Assembly: GCF_003994475.1 (NCBI RefSeq)
Contig: NZ_RZNY01000015.1
Coordinates: 1 to 64,000 of the forward strand
Length of the DNA: 64,000 nt
Reading direction: 5' to 3'
DNA from: Paenibacillus anaericanus
GTDB lineage: Bacteria; Bacillota; Bacilli; Paenibacillales; Paenibacillaceae
Shown here piece after piece: positions 29,119 to 39,760 of this stretch (the stretch's first letter is position 1; each line of letters opens with the position of its first letter). A model generated the notes under the pieces. That model saw nothing but the letters and a program-made list of their open reading frames with translations. It was not told where the DNA came from and ran no database searches. A program made the position numbers and the translations under genes.

Positions 29119-30300
29119 TTATTCTTCACCCTCCCCTACTTTGGTTTCGTCATCACCCGAGATTAGCGACATAAACAGCTCAACTAATTCTTCTTCTGGT
29201 TCTGCTCCTCCGGTCTGTCGCTGGTAGAATTTACGGAACAGTTCAGGAACAGGCATCTGAGCACGTGAAGATAACATGGTTTCTGCTTCAAGAGCAGGGT
29301 AAAGAGGGCGAATGTGTATGATACCTTCATGAGCCTTACGCAGAGATTGAATCTCTCCGAGCGACATCGCTTCGCTAAGGCTGATCTCAAGATCAATAAA
29401 GGCGTTACTATCTCTGCCCTCATCAAGCCAGCGGCGAGCCTCTTCCAATCCGCCACGGCACACCCATTTGACCAAAGGCCGGCCGCTGCTTATAAATAAC
29501 TCCTCTGCCTTGGGGACACCCCCGGGAGCTATATCTAACATCATCACGGATTTCGCCTGCCCCGCTTCTGAAAAACTGTAGGCAAGAGGAGAGCCACTAT
29601 AACGAATCATGCCGTTTCCTTTCACCGCCTGAGGACGATGTAAATGACCAAGTGCCGTGTATTGGGCACCAATATCCATCGCTGAAGGATCGACCGTATA
29701 AGCACCACCTACTTGGATTGGCCGTTCAGAATCACTTTCGACCCCGCCAAGTACATAAATGTGGCTCATTGCCAAATTAACCGTATCCGCCTGGAAAGAG
29801 CTAGCCAGTTGCCGCATTAACATACCTACCTTGGCACTGTATGCCAAGCGTAGTTCTGTCTCATCCCCTTCACCAGCCAGTAGCTCGGAAAGCCGTGCTT
29901 CCGATGGATAAGGCAATGCTGCAATGATGGCAATCTCATCAGTCCTTGGTATGTGGATCCTAACCGCTTCTGAAGAGGGAAGTCCAACTAAAGAAATCCC
30001 TTGCCGCGATACTAACGGTGAAACCGCCGAGACACGTTCTGGTTGATCGTGATTACCCGCGATTACCACCAACTGGCGTCCATTTTCACTCAAGCGAGCC
30101 GCAGCATCATAGAACATTCCCTCAGCAGCAGCAGGGGGATTGACGCTGTCGTATACGTCCCCCGCCATCATAATTACGTCGGCCTGTTGATCTTCCGCCA
30201 TGGCGACAAGCTCATCCAAGAACTTCTCTTGTTCCAGTAGACGACTCCGTCCTTCCAATGTTCGGCCCAAATGCCAGTCTCCTGTATGCAAAATACGCAT
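29119..30300 (-). CDS. sbcD: nuclease SbcCD subunit D
   Basis: The 393-residue Mre11-like nuclease partner of SbcC. All phosphodiesterase motifs are present: GDWHLG, GDVYDSVNPP, AGNHDQPER, MSHIYV and GHLHRPQ. The C-terminal 90 residues are charged and bind the partner. No gap separates it from sbcC. It follows addA in the order seen in B. subtilis. Confidence 0.96.
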   Translation of the reverse strand: MRILHTGDWHLGRTLEGRSRLLEQEKFLDELVAMAEDQQADVIMMAGDVYDSVNPPAAAEGMFYDAAARLSENGRQLVVIAGNHDQPERVSAVSPLVSRQGISLVGLPSSEAVRIHIPRTDEIAIIAALPYPSEARLSELLAGEGDETELRLAYSAKVGMLMRQLASSFQADTVNLAMSHIYVLGGVESDSERPIQVGGAYTVDPSAMDIGAQYTALGHLHRPQAVKGNGMIRYSGSPLAYSFSEAGQAKSVMMLDIAPGGVPKAEELFISSGRPLVKWVCRGGLEEARRWLDEGRDSNAFIDLEISLSEAMSLGEIQSLRKAHEGIIHIRPLYPALEAETMLSSRAQMPVPELFRKFYQRQTGGAEPEEELVELFMSLISGDDETKVGEGEE

Positions 30301-30358
30301 TGTCCCTCTCCCCCTCTATCTTCACGCCAGTACTCTATATCAATTTAAACTGTATCTA

Positions 30359-33300
30359 TTACAGTTTGACAGCGTCACCGCTATCAAAGAAATACAACCA
30401 TTTCTCATCTACGGAAAGACCCGTAATCTGCTCCACAGCATCCCCGTACAATTCCAATTGGAAACGATAAGATTCGCTCAACTCTGAGATCCCACCTCGG
30501 TGCTCCAGGACCCGATCACTTTTATAATCTAGCAAGTACAACCGACCATCTACAGAGAAGAGGCAATCGACAATCCCTTGAATGAGGACCATTTCACCAG
30601 CAAGTTCACGGCTGAACCTACTTCCTTCTTCAACCAACTCATCGCTACTATTACCACTTGTAGGAGGCGCCAGGCGAGGATAAGCGTCGAGTGCTGGTAA
30701 GCCATAACTAAACGGCATTTCCCGCTTTATCCATTCCGCTCTGCGCAGCAGATCGCCTAAGGGACTTCGCATAAAGTCAGCAATCCTCGTTACATCCATC
30801 TCCGCGACCTGCTCTTGCGTCATAATTTGGAGCTCCACAAGCCGTTTCAACGTATCATTTACGGTCTGCTCTGCGGCCTCCTCACGCTCAAAGGGAAGAT
30901 GCTGCATCACAGTATGATAAGCAGTCCCCCGTTCTGTGGGGGTCATCTGACGCTGTTCCATAAACCTCGGACGACGCAAGTGTAGCCTAAAGTCGATTTT
31001 ATCCTCTTGTGATTCCAGTTCCCTCTTTAGTTCGTCCCGCGCGAAGACGTCAGATGAAGGCTCCTCTTGCATGCTCAGCAGTACTTTCATTTCCGTCACC
31101 GATGTTTTCGCACTAATCCGACTTGCAGACTCATATGGATACGACCAATTGAGTCTAGCATCGACAACCTTCTGTAATTGTCCATCCCTTGCCGGCAGGA
31201 CGGCGAGTGGGTCACCTGAGAGAATTGTCTTCAGTTCAGAGACCTCCGAAATTGGAACTGTCCCTTCATTGACCGCAGCCGCTTCTGTTACACCCGTCGA
31301 CACGATCTCCCTAGCAGATACGAACCCAATCATCCAATCAGAAGTGCTATCGGCTAGAACCGCCGGAGACGTTGCAGGAAGTCCCGCAAACTGCCGTAGA
31401 TCAGCGGCTGCAGGATGGCGAATCAGAGAAGGGCCTATCCAATCTAGGTAGCTACGAGCACGGGCTAGCATAAAGTCCGGAAGTTTCTCCTCCTGAGCTT
31501 CGAGCGCCCCTCCCCAGGTTTCGACTGATTTGGTCAAATTCTTCACCGAGGATACAAGCACGAGCTTGTCCTTGGGACGGGTCATTGCGACATACAATAC
31601 TCGCATTTCCTCCGCAAGAAGCTCCATTCCCGCACGCCGCCGTATCGCTAGATTCGGCAATGTTGGATAACTAACACGGGTATCTCCATCCACGAATTTC
31701 GGACCAAAGCCCATTTCCTTATGGACCAGAAAAGACGCATTCAAATCCTGACGGTTGAACATTTTGGAAAGCCCTGCTACAAAGACGACCGGAAACTCTA
31801 GTCCTTTACTCTTATGAATCGTCATGATCCGCACAGCGTCCCCTTGTTCACCCGAGGTCGCGGCGGCACCGAGATCTCCACCATTTTCTCGCAACTTCGT
31901 CACATAACGTAGAAACCGGAATAGCCCCCGAGATGATGACGATATTTCATACTGTCTAGCCCGATCATGAAGAGCTGTTAGATTTCCTTGACGCTGTGAA
32001 CCGCCGGGCAGTCCACCAACCCAGTCCAAATATCCCGTCTCACGATAAATGTTCCAGATCAAGCTGCTCAGTTCACCTTCTCTAGCCATGTTCCGCCAAA
32101 CTTCAAGTTGATTCAGAAATGAATTCAGCTTGGATATTAAGGACTCATCTCTCTGCAAATTGCTCTCATCTTCTATCTCCTGACTACCCTTAGATGCTGC
32201 CAAAACAGCATGATAATAGTTACCGTTCGGAGCAGCCAAACGAATCTCAGCAAGTTCCTCTTCTGTAAATGTAAATAAAGGAGAACGTAGTACTGCAGCC
32301 AGAGGAATATCTTGTAATGGGTTATCGATAATTTGCAGGAGCGATAGCATAGTCTCCACTTCAGATGCCTGAAAATAGCCTTGACTCAATTCACCATAAG
32401 CTGGAATCCCCGCCATCCGTAATTCCTCGATTATTATTGGCGCCCATGATAACGTGGACCGCAATAAAATAACCATATCGCGATAACCAACCGGTCGCAT
32501 ATCTTGTAACTTCTTATCATATATCCGAAGTGATTTATCTCCGTCTGCTAGCATCTCACGAATACGGACAGCTATAGCTCGTGCCTCCAACCGGACAGCC
32601 TCAAGTTCAGCGACGTCCTCATCAACCTCAGTTTCATCGCCTCCTCCTTCCGAAGCACCACCGTCTGCTCCGCTGGAAGTGTCGATACTACGATCAATTA
32701 ATAGCAATTCAGGTCTGTAATCATCCTCAGGTATATCAGGAAACCCTTCCCCATATATCAACTCCGCCCTAGCATCATAGGAGATTTCTGCAACCCCTTC
32801 GTTCATAATCTGCCTAAACAACAAATTCACAGCATCTACCACTTCATGCCGACTACGGAAGTTACGGGCAAGATCAATCCGAAGACCTTCGCCGGAGAAA
32901 TCATTATCATACTTCCGGTATTTATCCAGGAACAACCCAGGTTCCGCTAACCGGAAACGATAAATACTCTGCTTAACGTCACCGACCATAAATTTGTTAC
33001 CTGGACTAGTACGAGTTATCAAGCGTACGATATCTTCTTGCACCGTATTCGTATCCTGATATTCATCAAGCAAAACTTCATCAAATTGCATCTGGTATTC
33101 TTTTGCTGCATCCGAAGGCCAAACCTCATTCGGCGTTGAATCAGGGTGACGCAAAATTTGTAATGTGTAATGCTCCAAATCTGAGAAATCAAGCCATCCC
33201 TTCGCAACCTTTTCTTGCCGATATTTGTCGCCGAACTGAGTGATAAGTTCAGCAAGTTCCGACATCAACGGTGCAGCTTCGTTCATCTCATCCAGAAATA

Positions 33301-34303
33301 CCTCTGGATGACGACTATATAATTGAACTCGTAGGTCCGTTACGCTTTTCTTAACTTCTTCACGTAGTGATTTGACTCGCTCCTGCAACAAAGGATCCGT
33401 CTGATCCTTCTTGCATGGCTTTAACTTACCGAATGCTACCGTTTGAAACACATCGTATAGCCCTGACCAAAGACCATTCTGTACTGCCTCTTGCAAGTTC
33501 TCTATTACGCAAAGATCTTCCTCTAGCGTAGCTGCATACGGAAGTGGCCCACCGGGAGATACTGCAATACGCTGCGCCTGACGCAACAGATCAGCAGCTC
33601 CTCCTAAAGTCAGGGCTGTATCAGTGAGGATACTTTGTACCCAAGAGCTTTGCTCGATCGCAGCCGTATCCGGCGCCTCAAATACTGCAGCCGCCTGCTT
33701 CAGCCAATGTTCTGGCCAAGGATGACTACGTGAGAAATCGTATAACTTTTGCACAAGAGCAAAGACAGCATCATCACTCCGCTCTCCACCAAACCAATCC
33801 GCCAGCTTCAAGAATGGGCTTGCTGCAGACTCCGAGGCATATTTCTGTTCAAACAACTCTTCCAGCACTTCTTGACGAAGCAATGCCGTCTCACTCTCCG
33901 AGGCAATCCGAAAACCTGGGTCCAGTGGAATCAAGGTGTAATAACGTTGAATAACTTCCATACAGAAGGAATGAAGCGTCGTGATGGAAGCCCGTCCAAG
34001 CATAGCCAGTTGACGATTCAAATGCTCGTTCCCTGGGTCTTTGATCAGCTCCTTCTCCAGCGCTTCCGTAATCCGCTGCCGCATCTCAGCAGCCGCTGCT
34101 TTCGTAAATGTAGCTACAAGCAGCCGATCAACACTGATCGGCTCGTCACGATGAGATAACTTACGGATAATCCGCTCGACCAGTACCGCGGTTTTACCGG
34201 AGCCTGCCGCAGCTGCCACTAACATATCTCCTCCTGAGACGGAGATCGCCTTCCATTGATCATCGCTCCAGTAGCTACCTTCTGGTTTGGGTATTGTTAT
34301 CAT
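30359..34303 (-). CDS. addA: ATP-dependent helicase/nuclease subunit A
   Basis: The 1314-residue UvrD-like subunit of AddAB, the Bacillota equivalent of RecBCD: it unwinds and degrades broken ends until a Chi site. Walker A is AAAGSGKTAVL (about 31-41), then LLATF-like helicase motifs, LLDEYQDTN, QSIYRFR, VRIMTIHKSKGLEFPVVF and MRVLYVAMTRPKDKL. The C-terminal nuclease domain carries the motif LLDYKSD. It overlaps addB by four bases; AGGAGG precedes its ATG. Confidence 0.97.
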   Translation of the reverse strand: MITIPKPEGSYWSDDQWKAISVSGGDMLVAAAAGSGKTAVLVERIIRKLSHRDEPISVDRLLVATFTKAAAAEMRQRITEALEKELIKDPGNEHLNRQLAMLGRASITTLHSFCMEVIQRYYTLIPLDPGFRIASESETALLRQEVLEELFEQKYASESAASPFLKLADWFGGERSDDAVFALVQKLYDFSRSHPWPEHWLKQAAAVFEAPDTAAIEQSSWVQSILTDTALTLGGAADLLRQAQRIAVSPGGPLPYAATLEEDLCVIENLQEAVQNGLWSGLYDVFQTVAFGKLKPCKKDQTDPLLQERVKSLREEVKKSVTDLRVQLYSRHPEVFLDEMNEAAPLMSELAELITQFGDKYRQEKVAKGWLDFSDLEHYTLQILRHPDSTPNEVWPSDAAKEYQMQFDEVLLDEYQDTNTVQEDIVRLITRTSPGNKFMVGDVKQSIYRFRLAEPGLFLDKYRKYDNDFSGEGLRIDLARNFRSRHEVVDAVNLLFRQIMNEGVAEISYDARAELIYGEGFPDIPEDDYRPELLLIDRSIDTSSGADGGASEGGGDETEVDEDVAELEAVRLEARAIAVRIREMLADGDKSLRIYDKKLQDMRPVGYRDMVILLRSTLSWAPIIIEELRMAGIPAYGELSQGYFQASEVETMLSLLQIIDNPLQDIPLAAVLRSPLFTFTEEELAEIRLAAPNGNYYHAVLAASKGSQEIEDESNLQRDESLISKLNSFLNQLEVWRNMAREGELSSLIWNIYRETGYLDWVGGLPGGSQRQGNLTALHDRARQYEISSSSRGLFRFLRYVTKLRENGGDLGAAATSGEQGDAVRIMTIHKSKGLEFPVVFVAGLSKMFNRQDLNASFLVHKEMGFGPKFVDGDTRVSYPTLPNLAIRRRAGMELLAEEMRVLYVAMTRPKDKLVLVSSVKNLTKSVETWGGALEAQEEKLPDFMLARARSYLDWIGPSLIRHPAAADLRQFAGLPATSPAVLADSTSDWMIGFVSAREIVSTGVTEAAAVNEGTVPISEVSELKTILSGDPLAVLPARDGQLQKVVDARLNWSYPYESASRISAKTSVTEMKVLLSMQEEPSSDVFARDELKRELESQEDKIDFRLHLRRPRFMEQRQMTPTERGTAYHTVMQHLPFEREEAAEQTVNDTLKRLVELQIMTQEQVAEMDVTRIADFMRSPLGDLLRRAEWIKREMPFSYGLPALDAYPRLAPPTSGNSSDELVEEGSRFSRELAGEMVLIQGIVDCLFSVDGRLYLLDYKSDRVLEHRGGISELSESYRFQLELYGDAVEQITGLSVDEKWLYFFDSGDAVKL

Positions 34304-37300
34304 TGCTCCACCTCCTTACTTCCGCTTTCTTCAAGTAATTCCCATACTTTGTCCTTACCAGGTTTATTCAGTACGTTAAACGCACTTCCCTCTAACGATT
34401 CCTCAAAACGACAGACTGGCTTAAAATCACAATGAGTACAAGCTGTCTGAGTACCAAGTCGGTACGGGGCAATTGCCACGTCTCCATCGGTAATACGCGT
34501 TCCTATATCAGTAATAGCATGCCGCACAGATCCAATCAGTGTACGCCACTGTTCCTGAGTAGCTACAGATGCACTACTATAAAATCCCCCGTCTGCTTTG
34601 AGCGCAACAGGTAAAATATCGGAATGTCCTCGTTCTAACTGCCCGTCCATTTGGGCAATAACATCCCGATCGGCCAGTAGTAAGCCCTTCATCTTAAACC
34701 GTTTAAGCATTTCTATTTCAGCATCTTCGCGGCTCAAATCGTTACTGCTCTGTATGAGTGGATTGTGAACATGGAAATACAACGTACCTGCTGGTAGTGC
34801 AGGGCGACCTAACCAGACCTCCGCAGATGTCAGCAGTACATCTAAATAAGTCAGCATTTGCAACGATAAGCCGTAGTACACTTCATGTAACTTCAGATCA
34901 GTCTGGCTCGATTTATAATCAATGACGCGAAGTAGAATACCCCGCTCGCCTTCAGCCATATCCACCCGATCAATCCGGCCGACAATCTCCATCACATTAC
35001 CGTTTGACAACTCAAATTTGAGCGGAGGTAGTGGCTGCCCTGGACCAAAGTCCAGTTCCAGACCTACAGGCTCGAAATTCCCCCGTCTAGACTGTTCACC
35101 GAGGATAACTGAAGCTCGGCCAACGATATTTTTGAGCTTACGGGAGATATACCCGTAGCGCTTCGAACTGAGTAGAATCTCTCCCTGTAGTTTAGGTATA
35201 AGCTCCTCAACCGCTACATCTGCTTCCCTAATACATTCTTCAGGAGTAAGGCTCCCCCAACTCCGGTTCTGTTCTTTGAAGGTGATCGCCATCGAACTAA
35301 GAGCCGAATGAAATAGTTGGCCAATATCTGGCGCCTTCAAACGGTACATCCTTCTCTCCTTCAATTTCAGTCCATGAGAAGCAAAGTGAGAGAACGGGCA
35401 GGCTGAGAATTTCTCCATACGCGATACACTGGTACGCAGCACCTTACCATACAATTTCCGACTAGTATTAGGTTTCAAGCTAGTTACTTGGTTGCGATAA
35501 TCTAGCGATTCCAATAAACGTGCTACTTTACCCGACCATTCTGGTTGTTCCTTGAACCAAGCTAACACGCTCCACCAAATCGGAGATATTTCCTTACCAG
35601 ACTTCCACAATCTAAGCTGTCTAATCAACATAGCCAGCGCAGGTGCTGGCCGGGACACATATTCTAACTGGAGTTCCTCAGCATCCGAAATTGCGGGTCC
35701 ATCACTGATAAACTTTTCCTCCAAAAAAGGAAAGATTCTCTTTACATGACGGATCACTTCAGAAGGAAGTAGTGCCCCACCATTCTCATCAGCACTTGGA
35801 TAACTTAGCCAGAGCGAAGTGCTCGCCGAAGAAAGAGCTCCATATATTAGGAACCTTTCATCAAGAAGCCTACGTGTAATCCCCGGCGCCAAGTTCATTC
35901 CTATTTCCCCTAGCCGTATACGCTCTTGATCACTGAGCACACCCTTCTCTTGAAGATTCGCTGGCATAATTCCTTCATTAATACCAAGCAGAAAAACATG
36001 TCGTACATGACTTGTTTGCGTCCGATCTGTACTTCCAATCAGCACTTGGTCAAGCGAAGGCGGAACTAAGGCTAACTTCAAGTCCTTCAGCCCTGTCTCC
36101 AGTACACCGGCGAATAATAAACTACCTAACTCTTCGTCACCCATCATTTCAACGATTTGATCTAGTAGTTCAAGGATGGCGGTCCATAACTGCCGATGCT
36201 CCATGGCCTCTTGGGGATGTCCATCACGTAGACTATGGTGAGCCATAAGATCAAGACGCTTTGGTGCATCAATGTCTTCCAACAGCTGGTATACAGCTGT
36301 GCACATTTCAGCAGCGGTCTTGGCCTTTTTCAGACGTTTCTCAAAGGCAAATAACGGACCCGTTACTGTCGCTCTACACTTCTCCAGTGAAAGAAGCGTC
36401 TTGTTCTCTGCTAAATTCTCTGTTTTCTCATCATCATCAAGCGAGAGGCTCGGAGCCGATTTCCATGGATGACCATCGGTCCAGCGATGGCCATGAATTC
36501 CACTCGCCAGAACGTAGTTCTCTAATGCATCCATGTCTTCGCGTGTCAAACTTCCATCCATAGGTAGTAAAAACTCGCTCTTAACACACCGGAATACATC
36601 CTCATACTTCCAATATTTCAAAACGACGTCCAACGCCGCTCTAATAAATTCAATTAATGGATGATGAAGCACACTTGTCTTCTGATCTAAGAAATGAGGA
36701 ATGCTATATTCCTCAAATACCGGCCCAATCATATGCTCGTAGTCTCCCAGGTTTCGTACAAACAGTGCCATGTCCCGCCAACGCGCACCTTCCTCACGTA
36801 CCAAACGCACCATTTCACGAGCCGCTCCTACAATTTCGGCCCGCCGGCCTCCAGCTACGTGAAGTGATAGGGACTGTGTGAGATCAGGTGGGGGCGTTTC
36901 ACCAGGCCAACTGATTCGACGCTCATAGGCAGACTCCAAGTAGGACAACGTCTCACTGTGCTTGAATCTCGGATAAGGACGAACATCGAGCAATTTTGTT
37001 GGCTCAACTTCAACCCCAATGGATTCCGCCAAAGCCCGAAGCTTCATGTAGGTCATTGCCGTAGGTTGGAACAGATTCAGCTCATGAGGAGGAATCCCAT
37101 CATCATAAGGACGATCTAAAGTGAGGGCTACGGTCAAAGACGACACCGTTCTCAGCAGTTCGCCAATAGCACTATATTCTTGAGGCGTAAACGTATGAAA
37201 CCCATCGATCCAAATATGTGCTCCTTTGAGGTACGATGAATCTTGTGCGCCTTCCGTCAGCTTGATGACATGGTCCTCTGCATCAATATATAACTTAGAG

Positions 37301-37824
37301 AGTTCTTGATCGAACTCGCGGTATAAGATATTTAAATCATGGAGTTTGATCTTTAACAGCGGAGACTCAGAGGCTGAGGACTCTAGAAAACGTAAATGAT
37401 CCTCTAGTGTAGAGAATTTTGTATTATACTTCTTCATCTCTGTATATAGAGAGTTGATCTCATCGATCAGCCCAAGTTGATCTCCGGCATGTCCATACAG
37501 CCTCAACTCGTCCTTACGGCGCCGCATAATTTTGTAGAGCAGCATTTTCTTGCCTTCCTCGTTGATCGGGACCAGAGCAGAACCACCTGTCTCTTGCATC
37601 ACGCGCAAGGCTAAACGGCGGAAGCCAAGCACCTGCGTCCGAAGGGTTCCACGAATGCCCGGAGTCTGAAGAATTGCCCGCTCAATTTGAAATGTCCCCT
37701 GTTCTGGAGCTAGTAGAATTAATGGCGAACCCACAGGTTCCTCGCGTAACTTGGAAGTAATGGCGTCCAGGATCATATTGCTCTTACCACTACCAGAGCG
37801 GCCGATAATGAATTGAAGTGACAT
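34300..37824 (-). CDS. addB: ATP-dependent helicase/nuclease subunit B
   Basis: The 1174-residue partner of AddA. It has an N-terminal Walker A GRSGSGKS, a helicase-like but inactive core that reads Chi, and a C-terminal nuclease domain with VIDYKSS. The four iron-sulfur cysteines expected in AddB are visible: one in SACPFSHF and three in CTHCDFKPVC. ATG at 37824 follows AGGAGG. The gene heads addBA-sbcDC. Confidence 0.96.
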   Translation of the reverse strand: MSLQFIIGRSGSGKSNMILDAITSKLREEPVGSPLILLAPEQGTFQIERAILQTPGIRGTLRTQVLGFRRLALRVMQETGGSALVPINEEGKKMLLYKIMRRRKDELRLYGHAGDQLGLIDEINSLYTEMKKYNTKFSTLEDHLRFLESSASESPLLKIKLHDLNILYREFDQELSKLYIDAEDHVIKLTEGAQDSSYLKGAHIWIDGFHTFTPQEYSAIGELLRTVSSLTVALTLDRPYDDGIPPHELNLFQPTAMTYMKLRALAESIGVEVEPTKLLDVRPYPRFKHSETLSYLESAYERRISWPGETPPPDLTQSLSLHVAGGRRAEIVGAAREMVRLVREEGARWRDMALFVRNLGDYEHMIGPVFEEYSIPHFLDQKTSVLHHPLIEFIRAALDVVLKYWKYEDVFRCVKSEFLLPMDGSLTREDMDALENYVLASGIHGHRWTDGHPWKSAPSLSLDDDEKTENLAENKTLLSLEKCRATVTGPLFAFEKRLKKAKTAAEMCTAVYQLLEDIDAPKRLDLMAHHSLRDGHPQEAMEHRQLWTAILELLDQIVEMMGDEELGSLLFAGVLETGLKDLKLALVPPSLDQVLIGSTDRTQTSHVRHVFLLGINEGIMPANLQEKGVLSDQERIRLGEIGMNLAPGITRRLLDERFLIYGALSSASTSLWLSYPSADENGGALLPSEVIRHVKRIFPFLEEKFISDGPAISDAEELQLEYVSRPAPALAMLIRQLRLWKSGKEISPIWWSVLAWFKEQPEWSGKVARLLESLDYRNQVTSLKPNTSRKLYGKVLRTSVSRMEKFSACPFSHFASHGLKLKERRMYRLKAPDIGQLFHSALSSMAITFKEQNRSWGSLTPEECIREADVAVEELIPKLQGEILLSSKRYGYISRKLKNIVGRASVILGEQSRRGNFEPVGLELDFGPGQPLPPLKFELSNGNVMEIVGRIDRVDMAEGERGILLRVIDYKSSQTDLKLHEVYYGLSLQMLTYLDVLLTSAEVWLGRPALPAGTLYFHVHNPLIQSSNDLSREDAEIEMLKRFKMKGLLLADRDVIAQMDGQLERGHSDILPVALKADGGFYSSASVATQEQWRTLIGSVRHAITDIGTRITDGDVAIAPYRLGTQTACTHCDFKPVCRFEESLEGSAFNVLNKPGKDKVWELLEESGSKEVEQ

Positions 37825-37883
37825 GTAAATGCCTCCTAAAGGAATATCTAAATAGAAAAAGCCGAACAAATTATCTATGTCCC

Positions 37884-37912
37884 AGTATATCATATCGCAT
37901 GGCGCAAAATAA
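37884..37912 (-). promoter_or_regulatory. candidate promoter of addBA-sbcDC
   Basis: Minus strand: TTATTT (37907-37912), 17 bases, and an extended -10 TGATATACT with TATACT at 37884-37889. It lies 60 bases before the addB start, in the right place for the repair operon. Confidence 0.5.
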
Positions 37913-37929
37913 GAATGTATGTTCCATTC

Positions 37930-37983
37930 AAATAACACAAACGGCTCTGTTTGTGGGACGAGTTCTCCCCTAACAGAGCCGTA
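37930..37983 (-). terminator. hairpin after the Nudix-methyltransferase gene
   Basis: ACGGCTCTGTT (37941-37951) pairs with AACAGAGCCGT (37972-37982), and the minus strand continues TTTGTGTTATTT. It most likely ends the minus-strand gene upstream of addB. Confidence 0.7.
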
Positions 37984-38050
37984 ATTCATATGCCATCGGC
38001 ATTTAACAAATCATATCCATATGGATACCTTCCAGATAGTACCGCCTGAG

Positions 38051-39109
38051 CTATTGTGACACATTTATAGTTTTCACACCAAGGTAATAAAAGAACTCGT
38101 CATCTGACTCCTCTATATTACTAAAATCATATTTGAAGGATAATTCTATCAATCGTTCACGACTCGGGATGGGTTCACGCGGGCTCTTGAATCCAATTCT
38201 CTGATGATGAGCTTGCAGTCCTGCTCTTGTCCTTGAATGAGCTATAATGAACTTCCCTCCAGGCCGCAGGTTATGGCGGGCATTCGCAAAGATCCTATCC
38301 AGATTATCAAAATGCGGAATACTATCATAGATGATGATATAGTCAAAACAGAAATCAAATTTTATTTTATTTTCGAAATCCATACAATAAGTCTCAGCTT
38401 GTGGAAACTCATCAGTTAATTGCTCAAGCATTCTACTTGATAAATCAATGGCCACATACCTTTTGGGGCTAATCTCCTTAGTTGCAAGCACAGAAAGTAG
38501 TATGCCGGTACCAGACGCTACATCTAATATTTTGTGATGAGGACTAATTCCAAGGGAATCAATTATTCTACTCGCTACTGAAATTGATTCCGGAGTGTTC
38601 TTCCAATGTGGAGCTAATTGGTCAAATCGCTTGATATCTTCCTTTTTCTTCTCACGCATCGTGAAGTTATCCCAAGTTGTTCCTTCTATGTTCCATTGCT
38701 GGATTGTTTTAAAAAGTAGTCTATGTAAATTGCCATAGGTCATATTCTCTGGAAAAGAATCAACCCATCTTATTTCTTCTATCTCAAATTCTTCGGGTAA
38801 CTCACCAAGTTCAAATATTTCACAGTAATATAACAAGCCGTAACTCTTCTCCCCATCCACTGTCATGGAGTACTTCGTAACCGGGGTTATTCTAAATGTA
38901 CGTGCACCTGATTCTTCATATAGTTCTCGTGCTGCAGCTTCATTCAACTCTTCATTTAATTCGCGGTGTCCGCCCTGCACTTCCCATGTTGTCTTCCCCT
39001 TTTGCCTACCTACACCCCAACGACCCCGATATTTGGAAAACATCACGACAAACTGGATCTCTTTATCTTCAGGATGATCTAAACCGTAAACTTCAACCAA
39101 GCTGTCCAA
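38051..39109 (-). CDS. Nudix hydrolase fused to class I methyltransferase
   Basis: A 352-residue two-domain protein. The N-terminal half (about 1-150) is a Nudix fold with a perfect box GHRELNEELNEAAARELYEESG (G-x5-E-x7-RELxEExG). Its overall look recalls YtkD, the 8-oxo-dGTP/RNA pyrophosphohydrolase of B. subtilis. The C-terminal half (about 165-345) is a Rossmann methyltransferase with ILDVASGTG as SAM loop, AIDLSSRML, a low-specificity acidic IIYDSIP and LRPGGKFIIAHS. TTG at 39109 follows GGAGG by about seven bases. Substrates are unknown; I read the fusion directly, with one frame and no stop between halves. Confidence 0.85.
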   Translation of the reverse strand: MDSLVEVYGLDHPEDKEIQFVVMFSKYRGRWGVGRQKGKTTWEVQGGHRELNEELNEAAARELYEESGARTFRITPVTKYSMTVDGEKSYGLLYYCEIFELGELPEEFEIEEIRWVDSFPENMTYGNLHRLLFKTIQQWNIEGTTWDNFTMREKKKEDIKRFDQLAPHWKNTPESISVASRIIDSLGISPHHKILDVASGTGILLSVLATKEISPKRYVAIDLSSRMLEQLTDEFPQAETYCMDFENKIKFDFCFDYIIIYDSIPHFDNLDRIFANARHNLRPGGKFIIAHSRTRAGLQAHHQRIGFKSPREPIPSRERLIELSFKYDFSNIEESDDEFFYYLGVKTINVSQ

Positions 39110-39137
39110 ATAATCACCTCCATATCTGGCTCACCAC

Positions 39138-39659
39138 TCATTTAATTAAAGATGCCTCGATCTGGTCCCGCAGAAATTTCTCATTCAGTCCTTGCTTACA
39201 AAACTCAAACTTAATACCTGTTATTCCTTGAATACGGTCAATGACTTGTGCTAAATGATAACTTGTATGTTCTACCAAATGATAGATATGGTGAACATCT
39301 TCCATATTGAAATCGTTCGGATTATTAATATATCGAATGATCAGTTGCTTCCATGACTTCAATTGCTGTTCCAGCTGATCAAGTAATTGCTCTGGGGTAA
39401 AGTTAGAATTCGGGAAAAAATTATGGAAATCTTGTCCTAATAGATGCTCTTGCTCTGTTAATCTGAGACAATTTCTATGAATATGTTCCGTTACGTGCAT
39501 CACAATTCCACCTACTGAATTGCTTCCAGGATATTGTTCTACCCAAAGTTGCTCTTTATTTAAAGGTTTGAATGCTTCGCTCAATTTCAAGAAATACAGA
39601 TCACACATTCTATGAAGCGAGATGCGAAGAAAAGTTTCCCCAAATAACAGATCATTCAT
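39138..39659 (-). CDS. DinB family protein
   Basis: A 173-residue four-helix DinB/YfiT-like protein. The metal triad is visible: histidine in IVMHVTEHIHRN and the pair in VEHTSYHLAQV. Family members are metal-dependent transferases, often bacillithiol-using, or have no known role. ATG at 39659 follows AAGGAG. It precedes the Nudix-methyltransferase gene by 28 bases and may be co-transcribed with it. Confidence 0.82.
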   Translation of the reverse strand: MNDLLFGETFLRISLHRMCDLYFLKLSEAFKPLNKEQLWVEQYPGSNSVGGIVMHVTEHIHRNCLRLTEQEHLLGQDFHNFFPNSNFTPEQLLDQLEQQLKSWKQLIIRYINNPNDFNMEDVHHIYHLVEHTSYHLAQVIDRIQGITGIKFEFCKQGLNEKFLRDQIEASLIK

Positions 39660-39760
39660 AATTTGTCGTCTCCTTAAACACACAACACTACGACTCCGAC
39701 TTAGATAGCTCTTCTAAACAAGACTGAGCCGTGTATTGTTTAATGTTTACTCTCAAATAT

